In this document: positions 20,507 through 33,165 of the stretch, in pieces
Position numbering within the stretch: position 1 is the first letter of the stretch
Layout: every line of letters begins with the position of its first letter
Assembly: GCA_000231825.2 (NCBI GenBank)
Contig: JH720369.1
Coordinates: 84,227-148,226, forward strand
DNA from: Tetrahymena elliotti 4EA
Taxonomy: Eukaryota; Ciliophora; Oligohymenophorea; Hymenostomatida; Tetrahymenidae
Length of the DNA: 64,000 nt
Reading direction: 5' to 3'
Translations under genes and position numbers: made by a program
Notes under the pieces: model-generated
The model's database searches: none
Told to the model about the DNA's origin: nothing
The model's input: only the letters and a program-made list of their open reading frames with translations

Positions 20507-23500
20507 ATGAAATCACAAAAAGGAGGGCAAGGTAAACTATTTATTTTCTATTTTTTAAGTATTTCTAATTCTTATTGTTATAGATACTATTAAGTAAATT
20601 GGAGATTACACCATTTAGATGAAAGACATTCTTGGATCAGGGTCATTTGGTGTGGTATACAAATGCACTGATAAGTAGAACGAAATATGGGCAGCTAAAC
20701 AAATCAGCAAATCTTTAATTAATGGAAAGAAAGATTACCTAGAAAAGTTACTGCGCTAAGAAGTTGGAGTGTAAAAATAGATGAAATCTGAAAATATTGT
20801 TAGGTTAAAAGAGTTTTTGATTTCAAATAATAATTATTACTTGATATTAGATTACTGCAATGCTGGTAACTTAAAGTAATAAATTTCAAAAGAGAAAAGG
20901 TTCTCAGAGAACAATGCTAAATCAATCATGATTTAAATAATGAGTGGTTTAAGAGAAATGAATTCAAGATCCATTGTACATAGAGACATTAAGCCAGAAA
21001 ATATTTTAGTATCCTAAACTTAGTAAGGACTAGTCTATAAATTAGCTGATTTTGGCTTCGCAAAAATATTAAACAATCAAGACATGATCAAATCATAAGT
21101 TGGAACACCACTTTATATGGATCCATAAATTTTGCTAGGAAAACCTTATGTAAATATACAATTTTATTTCATTCTATTTTCTTTGAAAAACATTTTAAAA
21201 AATAAACAATTTTTTCTTAAAAACACAACAAAACATACGATACACATTAAATCATCTTGTTATTGATATTTAAATATATTAAATTGTTATTTTTTTTGAT
21301 GTAGACAGGTTTTGATTCAAACATTTGATTTTTTGATCAGATTTTAAAAACAAAACATTTAATAAAAACATCCCTCAAAAATTAGTTGAAAAAAACATGC
21401 AAAAACAACGAAATTTCATTTTAATTTCCATTAATTTATTATAAATAATTATAAATTGATAATAATTCAATATGTTTGTTTAATGCTAAAATCTTCATAT
21501 AATTTTTTAATATTTTCTTTTATTTTTAATAGGATAGTAAGTGCGATATTTGGTCAGTTGGAATCATATTTTATGAATTATTGTATGGATCTACTCCTTG
21601 GCCCAGAGTAACATCTCAATATGATCTTCTCGAGAAAATAAGGAAAATGCCTATTCGCTTTTAAGAGTAAATAAGTGTTTCAGAAAAAGCTAAAAGTTTA
21701 ATTAAAAAAATGCTCTAGGTAGAGCCCTCAAAGAGAATTTCTTATTAAGAATTATTTGAGGACTGCTATTTCTAATAACCTTAAAGTAGCATGTTACCTA
21801 AAGAAAAATAACCAATAGTAGTAAATAACGAAATTTAAAAAGAACAAGCTATTTAAAAAATGAATCAAATAGATAATAAAGAATCACAAAAAAACACTAA
21901 TTAAATTAACTAAAACAATGAAAAGCCTATTCTCCAGAGAATTGAATCAATTAAATAAAAAGATGACAACTAAATATAAATTGAAAATTAGTTTATCTCC
22001 AAGAATGAAAATCAGGTGTCCCCGTCTGAAAAGACTAATAATTAAATTAATTAGAAAAATGGAAGTTTAGTTTATATCAAAAGTGAAAAGTAAATAGTTA
22101 TTAAAAATGATAGTTAATTAGAAATTAAATAAGAAATTCAAGAGAAAAAATCAGTTTAACCAGAACAAAATAGAAGCGATGAAAATTATGCAAAACTATA
22201 CCAACTGATAGAATTCTCAAAATAAGACTTCGAATAGTTTAGTTAGAGAATGTTTATTTACAATTTTGGATGCTTAGACAAGGATTTATTTTAGCAGTTT
22301 GTTGAATCTTATTTAGGGAAAGGAGACCATTCTTTATTTTTTGAGTTTATCATAAAGATGAGCATAGAATATAATCTAGTAAAATCTCCTGATAATTAAT
22401 AAAAAGTGCTTCTAGAAGACTTTATATTAATATTTAAAAAATTTGATAGAAATTTTAAATCGTATGTTCAACAATATTTGATGTCATAGAACTTGATTTA
22501 AAATTTGAGCTCTACAGACTCATCAGAATAGAAAAAGGAAATCAATCAAACATAGAAATTTTCTATAAATACTCAAAGCAACAATTTAAATTTCAATTAA
22601 GAAAACAAATCAAATAGAGAATCCAAAGAAATTTAAAGTTTTGCAAAGGAATAAATAGATTTATAATTTATTCCTCAATAATCTAACTTTATATAAAACT
22701 AATCACATCTGTTTAATGATTAATTTAATAAAGAAGCATTCTCAAGCAATTTTAATAATCAAGATTATTTCTTTACTTAGACAAATTAAAATCACAACAT
22801 GAAAATAGAAAATTTTAATCAGCCTAAACAAATCAATGAAAGTAATCCCTTTTAATGTTTCGAAGACTCAATAACTGCTATTAATTCTAATAAATAGTAA
22901 GATAATTTAAAAGAAGTTACATTTAAGAATTAAATGGATCCAAAAAATAATTTTAAAGAATTTCAATAAGATTTTAACTATTTTTAAGCCTCTCAAAAGC
23001 TCTTATCAGATATGCCTAACATGTAGAATAATTTATTACCAACTTTAAATAATAATTAAATAAGTGTTGAGAAACAAGGTGGTTTCAGTAATAATAACTT
23101 ACTATCAACTAACTTTTGCTTATAGAATATTGATAAGAGCTTAGATTAAAATATTTTCATGAATTTATAAAAAAATGTTGAAAATGTTTTATTTGTATAA
23201 AATTAAGTTAAAAATTTAGAAGAAAATAATTTATCATAAAAAAATTAACCAAATAAAATAGAAATATCAAATGTAAATAATGACAAAGTTGATAATGAAA
23301 TCTCAAAGAATTAAAATGAATAAATTAAACATTAATAGATTATTGATCCTTTTGATAACTTGCCAGACCCACTAGAAGAATACAGAAAAAATTTAGAGTA
23401 AGCTTAAAAACTTAACAGCGAGATAAATAAACTCTAAAGCTTGAATGAATAGCTAAACTCAGATTTAATAAATACCTACTAAGCAGATCTGGATGAATAA

Positions 23501-24520
23501 AAAAATATATCTGATTTAATGAGAGATAAACAAAGCTAATAAATATCAAATCCTTCATCTTCTTGTCTTTTTATTAAAGAAGCAAGCTTTGTTCTAAAAG
23601 AAACACTTTTGTCAAATAATTTTGAAGTGAGCTTAAAAATAGTGAATGAAACAAACAAAGAAAATATTTCTGATAATATTTAACCTTCTAATTCTTACTA
23701 GAAATGCACTACTAGCTTAAATGAAAAGGTTTCAAGTTAAGCAAATCAGATCAACTTTAATTTAGATTATTAACCTGTATTAAAGAACTATACTTACTCT
23801 AGAAATGAAAGTATTGCTCGTCAGAGCTAATCCACAAACTATTAAAGTTAAGCTTAACTTACTTGGGAAAATTCTTGTTTTAATGGGCTATAGCAAAGAA
23901 AAAATCAAGATGCAAATACAAATTTTGCACTATATGAACAAGAATAATTTAAAAACACATAAAGCCATTTTGCAATTTACAAAAATGCAATTTAAGAAAC
24001 AAATGAAAAGGTTTAAAATAATGAAAATCAAATTTCATTGTTTAATTATTCTTAGAATATGAATAGCATAAGCAATGATATTCCAAAGAAAGAAAATCTA
24101 ATAAACCCGAAATATTTGTGTTTTTATAATATTAACAATACTTAATTCCAAGATTTAAATCTTAATCCTGATAATTCTTAGTTAACCTATACTTAGCAGT
24201 AAATTTAATCACCAAATAAATTAAACTTGAAAAATAATAATTGCTTAGAAGCTTCACCTAGTATCGGAGACGAAGCAAGCTATATAGATAATTAAATCCT
24301 TTAATTTACTCCTAATAATCCTTCTGGTAAGGGATACTGGGATGAAGAGATTGATAAGTAAGATGAATTTTGCGAGAAAGCAGCAAATATTTTTTCATAG
24401 AAAAGAAATTTCATTTAAAATCCTATACCCTTCTTACATCACCCCAACAACATCAATAATATAAGAGAATAATAAAACCCAATTTCAAATGATAGTTTGA
24501 GCTATATTCTTTTCAATTGA
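20507..24520 (+). CDS. ULK/ATG1-like Ser/Thr protein kinase with long Q/N-rich tail
   Basis: The exons are 20507-20531, 20584-21149 and 21533-24520, which give 1192 codons before TGA (24518-24520). The phases close exactly. The kinase domain (about residues 15-270) shows ILGSGSFGVVYKC (Gly loop), AAKQIS (lysine), HRDIKPEN, DFGFAK, VGTPLYMDPQIL and CDIWSVGIIFYELLYG. The pattern is of the ULK/aurora-like group typical of ciliates. The APE motif reads DPQ, with Gln encoded by TAA. The remaining about 900 residues are low-complexity, rich in Asn, Gln, Ser and Lys, with short predicted coiled segments and no second domain I recognise. The 383-bp second intron falls after ...KPY, the same place as in the kinase at 54.3 kb. 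Substrates are unknown. Confidence 0.85.
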
Positions 24521-25724
24521 AAAACTATTCCTCAAAGTCTACCAATAAACCAACAAACAAACCTCCTTCTCTAAGAATTAACTTACATCAAATAACTTAT
24601 ATAGACATTAATTAAAATAAATTCATAAAAGTAAAATGTAATAGCACTTAATGAATTAAGTTGATATTTGTTTTTCAATTGTATAAATGCTTAATTTTCA
24701 TTAATTATTTTTTTAAATTAACAAAAAGATATTTATTTTTACAAAATATTTTCAATTTTTGTCAGAAAATTTTGTTATTTGCTTTAACTTTAAAAAATAG
24801 TAAATGTATGGTGGGTGTTTGAGTTTTTAAAAATCCAAATAGTTTAAAGAAAATTAAAAATTTTTAATTAAAATTATTAAAAATTGAGTATCTTTTATGG
24901 TAAAAAACAAGCATTTTGGAAGATGATAGTATTCGTTATGAGGATAAATTTTTAATAGAGAAAAAAGCAAATTTAAAAATAACATGAGAAAGATAGATTG
25001 TTAATGATATCAAATATTCGCTTCATATTTAAAATCGATTTTTATTAAAAGTTATGGAACAATAAAAACAACTAAAAAGTATTCCTTATCAGAAACGAAA
25101 CTGTGGCATGTTTGTTTTACAATAAAAAAATAGTTAAATTTTACTAATTTTTTTTCCAAATTTACCAAAAAAATTAACTCAAAAAGTATAATTTTAAAAA
25201 TATTTTGAAACTGCTACTTAAATGGTGAATTAAATGACTAATAATAGCTTTTAAAATTCTTGAAATAGATCAACATTAATTAATTTATATACAAACAAAT
25301 CTGTAAAGTATATTAAAGTGAAAATAGTTCATTAATTGATTTTAAAATAAGTTTAACATTTCTTTTTAACATCTCATATTATTTTTTCTAGAGTAGAATT
25401 ATTTTTTACTAAACATATTAAAAACATTAATTTTTTATAAAATTATAAATCTAATATTTTAAGAATTAATAAGCTTTTAAAAAAGAATTTAAAAAATGAA
25501 TTTTTATTTATTAAAGAACAAAAAAGTATAAAAAAACTAATTGATGCATATTTTACTATTTTCCTAATAGAGTTTTAATTGATTAATTTTTAATACTAAA
25601 TAAATATCATTTAAATTGATTAGAAATAGATTATAAACATAAATTTTTTTACAAAATATTTAATTTGTTCATTTCAATTTATTATTTAATTTTTGTAGAT
25701 TAACACTTTGATTTGAAAAAAAGC
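24521..25724. other. Intergenic region
   Basis: Very AT-rich sequence between converging genes. It must hold both 3' ends. I see no exon or RNA gene. Confidence 0.55.
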
Positions 25725-28658
25725 TCATTATTGTGTTGGAGTAATGAAGAATCCACTATTGTTTGATTACTAAATTTAAGGTTATAGTGAAGGTATTTAG
25801 ATTTCATGTTTGTTCTGGTTTTTTACTGATTAAGAAAGATTAAAATTTGTCATCTATTTATTTTCTTTATGCTGAGTTGAATAGGCTTTAGATTCTTTAT
25901 AAATTCTTTAAATGCTTTAATCTAAATTGAAAGAGTCATCTTGATCTGAATCTAATTAAATATTAGACAATCTTCTTGCCCTATTCTTTTGCTATGTAGG
26001 ATAACCCAAAACAGAGTTATAAGGAGATTTTTATTTTTTTCCACCATTTAATATGCTTTTAGAATTACTGAATGAATATGATTAATTAGTTTGGGGAAGA
26101 GAAGGGCTTTAAGGAGCAAACTCTGTACCTTCTGTTTTTGGATTTTTATAATTAATTGGCTCTCTATTTTAATAAATCATTTACTGCTTCTTTGTTGTAT
26201 TTATTTGGGTGTTCAAATTATCTATATTACCTTCTTTACCTTAAATTACTCTAAAAATAAGAATAATAAAATTAATGAAATTTTAAAAATGAAATAAGTT
26301 ACTGTTATTTAAGTCTGTTTTAATATTGTTAAGATAGTTCTTCAGAAATATTATTAGACTATTTTCTAAGATCTAGATTATTTTATTCATTATGGAATTG
26401 ATAGCTTTACTAAATTTAAATGTTATTCTGATTTAAATTTCCAAGATTTTGTGAAGTATTTAAGTCTGGCAGTATCCTTAAATTAGTTGACGAGTTTTTG
26501 ATTGATGTAGAATTGTTAGAAATATTTGTATTTTGAGATATATTTTAGTTAGCTTGATTCAACTTTTTATTATTATCTTTCTTTTGAGATATTATTTTTG
26601 AATTATCTAAATTGTACCTATTATTCACCTTAACTGTTGTGGGATTTGCAATTGATGTTGATCTATTATTTTTTTATTAAGGAGATGACTTTTAATATCG
26701 TTAGAGTGATTAAGAAACAGCATTTTTTCTAGATACTCTAGAAGCAGTTAAATTATCTTGATTATTTGATTAAACATTTTATTGTATCTACTAGTTAAAC
26801 AGTTTTTAATTGGATATCTAATTTTGAATGAATTATTGATTTTTAATCATTTGCTATTGGTAGTATTGTTATCTTTATTTCTAAATTATTTAAAAATTTA
26901 GTGCTTCCTGGGCTATAGGATCTATTCCATCTTCATTTCCATTCTGAGTATCTTCTAATTTAAATTTTTAAATTAAAAAAATGATTAAATATCAAAAAAA
27001 GTCTAAAATCAATATCAAAAAGTTAAGCTTTTTTGAAAAAAATTCTTAAGAAAATGCTATGGCTTGTAAATTATCAATTTATTTACAATAATTGATTATT
27101 ATTTTCAATTTATGATATTCGATTTATCTATTTTTAAAAAGAATTTTATGGTTAATTTATCCTTGTTATGCCATACTAAGGATTTTGAGAAAGAAGATTT
27201 TAGTTTTAATTAATCGAAAGGAAAAAATAATGAGAATAATTGAATTTGGCATCATTATATTTTATTAATTGTAATCTAAAAAGCTATTTATTATTTGTTT
27301 CCCTAAAAACTTTTACTTTTTTATTGTAATTTTGGATATTAAATTTTAGATATTTGATTGTTTACTTTGTTCTTCTGTGTTTTGGTTTTGGTCTCCAGTT
27401 TAGTATTTATAAATATTAGTGACCAGCTTGCTCCATTTATCTTAAAATTAATCATTTTGCTATTTCAGTTTATGGTCATTTAATTCATAGTTTTACTGAC
27501 TGTCTTCTGAGGAAGGATAGAGATTGACATATTTATTAGACTCTTCTATGAGATTAACTTGGACTAGTAATTGATTGGTATTATTCTTCTAAACGTTTTA
27601 GTCAATTTTTTATAATGGAATAGGCTGTAAAATAACTGAAGGAATAGCAGAAGGTTTATTGATATTTGAACTGTTTTATCTAGCTAATTACATTTATTAA
27701 TTTTATACTACTTAGCTAACTGAAATAATATTGTTTTAGCTACCAGAACTATTTTTGTTTTAATTGTTTTATTTTTTTTTATCTTCTTTTGGAGGTTGCT
27801 AATTTTTGTTTATGTGATCAATACTTTGTCTATTTTTCTACTTGACTGGAAAAGTAGAGTTGAGTTCATCTCCTGTAGATTCTTATTTGTCTGTTCTATA
27901 TCCTTCTTCTAGTCTATTCAATATTTTAGGAGAACTAATGCCAGATTTGCTCTAGTTTTTCTAATTTTACCATTTTAAAAAAGTTTTTAAAATTTTTCAA
28001 ACTCTTTATGCATTTTTAACATTCTATATTGCTTGAATGAATGAATGAATACTTTAACGAACACAATTAATATTACCGTTGACAGTCTTGGAGATTAACT
28101 TATTCCTAGTTAAGGACTTGCCTTTTGTGAATTAATATTTTTTTATACACTTAGCGTTTGCTTGCTTGAATTGAGTAGACTACTGTTCTTGACAATTTTC
28201 TCATTCTTTATTAAAACAACATGGTTATTTTCTAATCATTTAATTTGATTTATAATTTTAAGAATCTAATAATATTTACCATTTAGATTGTAGAATAATT
28301 GCTTCCAATAGCATTTACAATTTGTTCGTAAAAAAACCCCAGCTTTTTAGCTAGATCATTTATAGATTCAGAAAACTTAGGAGGAAGGTACTTATTTTGC
28401 TCTAATTTTGTAATTGATCCATATACTTTGCCAAAAGAAACTATAAACTTTTAGTCATCTATGTCCTCTAATTGAATAATTAATAGTTTAATAAAATTAG
28501 CTAAAGTTAGAAAAATTTAATCAAAAAAATGAATAAAACAATAAACACTTCAAATGGAGCTCCAATATTTTTTAAGATAACAGATTTAGGAGTCTCTCAA
28601 TTGAATTATTGTACTCTTGCTCTTGCTTTCTTGTGCCAAATCCGCTATAGATGGACAT
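25725..28658 (-). CDS. Q/N-rich protein, multi-exon, unrecognised
   Basis: Start at the ATG ending 28658 (MSIYSGFGTRKQEQEYNN), stop TGA at 25725-25727. At least six exons can be followed. One encodes a compact segment (DQKFIVSFGKVYGSITKLEQ ... LAKKLGFFYEQIVNAIG, about 28310-28470) that looks structured. The others encode Ser/Asn/Gln-rich chain with phosphorylatable SP sites (SPRLST, SSPKILNRLEEGYRT). A 51-52 bp intron near 26255-26305 is clear because reading through it changes frame. The intron between about 26955 and 27310 and the first donor near 28550 are less certain (a GTTTAT donor fits best). I do not recognise the family, and disordered scaffolding is only a guess. A GAAT simple repeat lies in one intron (about 28033-28050). 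Confidence 0.6.
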
Positions 28659-30219
28659 ATTTGAATATATATTCTTTACTTAATTAACAATTTAAAAGAT
28701 ATCAGCAGTTAAGAAATTCTGCTCTCAGAATGATTCAGCTTAAATGAATATGTTAGTAGTTTCAAAAATTTCTAAATTTATTTAGAAAAAGAATCAGTTA
28801 AAAATGATTAATAGTTAGTGTGTTTACTTACAATTGGTATAAAAAAAATAAAAATCTATTAGATCTATATTAATAAGTATTTTCAAATTATTTTTGTGTT
28901 ACTTCTGTAATTATATTTTTTAATAAGACTTTTTGATAAGTTCAATTTTTTCTTGATTTATTAATCTCCAAAGGCGAAACAGGAACCAAATTCTTAAAGA
29001 TATCATTATAAATTATCAGTATTAGTAAAATAAGAATTTGGGGATTACAATACTTCAATATTAACTCTGTTACAAGTACTTTTATAAATGGTTTATTTTA
29101 CATCCAACAAAAAATTACACATTTGAAAAATTGAGCAAGTGCCCATTACTTTTAAATTAATAATTTAAAAAGTTATTAATTCTAATCATCCAGACCATAT
29201 GTATAGATTTCTTATTGATTTATCAATAATGCACTATTATTGAATTTTAGAAAAATTGATTTAGAAAATGAAAATTTAGGCTATAAATCCCAGATATCTT
29301 AGTTTGAATGTGTATTAAAAGAAAAAAATTATTAAATTTAGTTTTGTTAAGGACAATTAATAATTAAATAAATGAGTGGTAAAATGAAAAGATTGTGGGA
29401 TTATTAAATTTAATATATTTTTACCATAAAGAATCATCAAAATATTTCAAAATCAAATATTTGTGGCAATTCAAAAACTTAAACGAATTTGAATAAATAG
29501 ACAGTTAAGAGAGCTGAGAAAGATATTTGTAAGTAATTTCAAAGCATAAAAACACATTTAGATCTATTTGAAAATTTTAATTTTTAAAGATTACATCAAT
29601 CAATCTTTCAATCGTAAATGATTTTGAGTATTTCAAATGTAAATGTAAAATTCACAAGCACAAAATATTTTTACAATGGACAAATAAAAATTGTATCTCT
29701 CAAGTAATTATGGATTACAACTATTCTTAAATCGGATTATGAATAACAAAGATATCGAGGTGCATTAATTATCATTCAATTAAACAAAGAAAAATAAATT
29801 GATCATGTTTTATAAGTTTTTAGCTTGATATTTATTTATATATTTCTGTAATTAAATTTGATTAAGGCTGTGTTAATCAAATAATCAATCAATCAAACAA
29901 ACAATAAATCAATTAATATCTATCCTCTTTTATTAGATACAAAGTGAATCTTCTTGTTAGATTTTAAATAAAATCCATCACACAGAAAAAAGAAAATTTA
30001 AATTATAAAAAAAACTAAAAGTTTTAATTTACTAAAAAAAAAAGAAAGTAAGATCTCAAAAAGAATCTTCATTCATAATTATTAAATTACCCATTTATAC
30101 TAACTAAAAAAATCAAATATCTACCAAATAAAATCAATTAAAAAACAAACAAACAACAAAACAAAACAAACACACAGATAATAACTATTCTTTCAAAATC
30201 TGCCATCACTCCATAACAA
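28659..30219. other. Intergenic region between divergent genes
   Basis: AT-rich sequence carrying the promoters of the minus-strand gene at left and the plus-strand gene at right. Short AATC/AAAC simple repeats occur near 29878-29905. No exon was found. Confidence 0.55.
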
Positions 30220-33165
30220 ATGAACACCAATTTTAATTAAGATTTTCCATTACAAACTTCACTGAATTTCTTTTCCATCAATAACGCATCTAGCTAAAAT
30301 CTCCAAAAAAGCTACAGGTCTTTTGATCCAACACAGGTAAAAGCTCCAATAGAAGGCTCTTTAGAAACACAGCCTAATCAACCTTAAGTCTAAGCTTATA
30401 ATACTTAGTAAAGCAACCCACATGGAAATCATTAGTATAGCTAAAAATAGATGATGAATCATCAATACTATTAGAATTAGGCACCAAATTAGAACTTTAA
30501 TAGCACTAGCATAAGTAAGAATCAATCACAATACAACAACAGGTAAAATAAAGGATAGAATTTTAGTAACAATACTTAATCAGGAAATAACAACAATAGT
30601 AATACAAATGGGAATAATACCACTACTATGAGAGCAGGTGATTGGATTTGTTTGATTTGTAATAACTTAAATTTCTCATTCAGGAATGAATGTAATAGAT
30701 GCAAAATCCAAACAAAGTAGTAAAATTATATTTAGAACATGATGATCTACTAATAAGAGAAGCTAAACTCTTCCATACACCACTAATAAGGTATTGCAGC
30801 ACCTTAATTAATTAACTATGATCTTTTACACCAATAGCATTAATAGCAATAGCAGCAAATAAATTAATAAATGTATCACAGACTACAATAGCAATAAATG
30901 CTAAAATCTAATTCATTAGTTCAACCACAATAAAGTCAACAGTTTTTATAACCATTTATCCCTCTCTTAAATATGAATCTTAAAAGAGCTAACTCTGAAA
31001 AGGAAAACAAGGAACCACAACCAGGATTTAACAGCATGAATGTTTCTCAAGGATCCCAAATTGGTATGAATAACTTAAAAGGAGGTAATCATAATACCCA
31101 GCTTAATAGCCAAAATCAAGATGTACATAATTCAAAGGTAGCTTTTAATAACAACCTCAATAAATCTAGCAATCAAGGTGGTAATTTAAACACACCTTTT
31201 TAGATTAATTAAAGCTTATAAAGGGATTGCATTAACCTCAACACTCCTTAACTTTTCTACCCAAAAAATAATTAAAACCTAAATGAGTTAAAGATATCTC
31301 AATATTAAGAATAGTAACAGCTATATAATTCCTCCCAAAATTTAAAACAAAACGATTTAAATAATTTGTAAAATTTCCAGTACAACTTTAATTAGCTCTC
31401 TAATTAGACATAGCAATAACAACAACATTATTAGTTTGAAAATTAAAATTTTCAATAACATTTTTAAGTTAACCCATCCATGCCTTAACCTCCTTAATTA
31501 GAGCATGCACATAAAATTGATAACAACCAGATTAATTAGTAAGAAATACAAAAGTAAAGATAGATGCAATTCATTATTTATCAGTAGTAATAATAACCTT
31601 TCTTGCATTTATAATAAAATTCAAATACTCCTTAAAATTTAATTTAAATCCCTCATATTATTAATCATCCTTAAATTAGCAGCTAATATTAACTGTTAGA
31701 GAAATAAAGTCATTACAATTATCCTTACTAACAAAATATCAATAACAAGAACAATAATCAAAGCTAATAATATAAGATTTAGACTAACGAACTTTAAGGA
31801 AAATAGGATGATCAATCATAAATATATATGCAGAATTATTTCATTCATCAATAAGCTGGTCATTCTCAATAATAATTATAATCGTAATAAAATGAAAATG
31901 AACACATAGAGGCATAGGGAATTTAAGTAAAGGAAAAATAATTTGAATATCAATAAAATACTAACGAATAAACTTAAAAGAAGCAAAGCACTAAATCATC
32001 TTAGTAATAAGAATAATATTTGAAATAATAAAATTTTTATTTTCCCCATCAAATTAATTTCCTTTAATTTTCATAACAAGAGTAAATCCAGTTGATAAAA
32101 AACTCTAATGTAATTTAGAACCCTCTATTTTTCTTTTAACAACAGTAATAATTTCAATAATTTAATTCGAATTAGTAAACATCTCAGGGAGTAAATAGTA
32201 ATTTCTTGAACTAAGTCATCTAAACTAAAAATAGTTTAAGCTCAACTCAATAAGAGCAAAATACTGAAATTGCTAATAAAGGATCATAAGAAACATCAAA
32301 TAATAGCACAGATACATAAAATTCTTTAAATATGTGGCCAGGTCCAAAAAAAGGATATGAAAATATGCTTCTTGTTACTCCTCCTAAAACAAAATAATTC
32401 TAATAGCAGAATCTTCCTCTCTCAGATATAGAGATATTAATTACTTAATTCAAATTAATGTATTCAACTGAAAAGAAATCATAAACAAAGAGCTTGAATA
32501 GTGATAAAAGTGAAAGTCATTCAAACTTTTTTGGGTCTAACTAAAAAGAAATTTAGAGTCTAAGCCAAAATTTAAATTTCTAGGAATATTAAGATGAATT
32601 AGTAGAGAATTAAAATGAAATTTCAGTAAAAAGTAAAATAGATTAAATAGATTTTCAATAGCCTCTTAGCAATTAAAATGTTTAGAAATAAATTCAATTT
32701 TCTGAAGAAAATGATGAAGAAAAAATTTAAATTTAAATCTAAGAAATAGAAATTTTATAATCAAGTATTTCTAATTTTTAATTATTTCAAAAAAGCCCTC
32801 AAAAATAAAAATAACAAGAATAACAATTGAATTCTTAGAATCCACAAAAAAATGATTAAAAATTTTTAAAAATAGAAGAAAAGTAGGAAAAGTAAGAAAC
32901 TACTAGTAATTCCGTAAAAAAAGAAAAATAGCTTAAGCTTTAGTTGAATTTTTCAAGATAAGAAAACTGCACAAATTATGAGAACAATAATTAATCAGAT
33001 TAAAATAATACAGATGTATCTTAAATATCAACTTAAATACTTACAAAGCAAATCAATAATGAAAAGTATCAATTTTTAGAGGAAATACGGGAAAATGAAT
33101 TCAAATAAGATAAAGATGAATAAGGTACTTCTTCAACTGAATAATCATAAAAAGTAATTTCTTGA
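30220..33165 (+). CDS. RanBP2-type zinc-finger protein with very Gln-rich body
   Basis: A single open frame of 981 codons runs from ATG 30220 to TGA 33163-33165, with no in-frame TGA when read codon by codon. At residues about 138-165 it has GDWICLICNNLNFSFRNECN followed by RCKIQTK. This is the W-x-C-x2-C-x3-N-x6-C-x2-C pattern of a RanBP2-type zinc finger, which in other proteins binds single-stranded RNA or ubiquitin. Nearly all the rest is Gln/Asn-rich, with long runs of mixed CAA, CAG, TAA and TAG codons. A less repetitive island NMWPGPKKGYENMLLVTPPK lies at about residues 705-725. The C-terminal third is Glu/Lys/Gln-rich. I infer an RNA-binding, possibly granule-forming protein from zinc finger plus prion-like composition. 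Confidence 0.8.
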
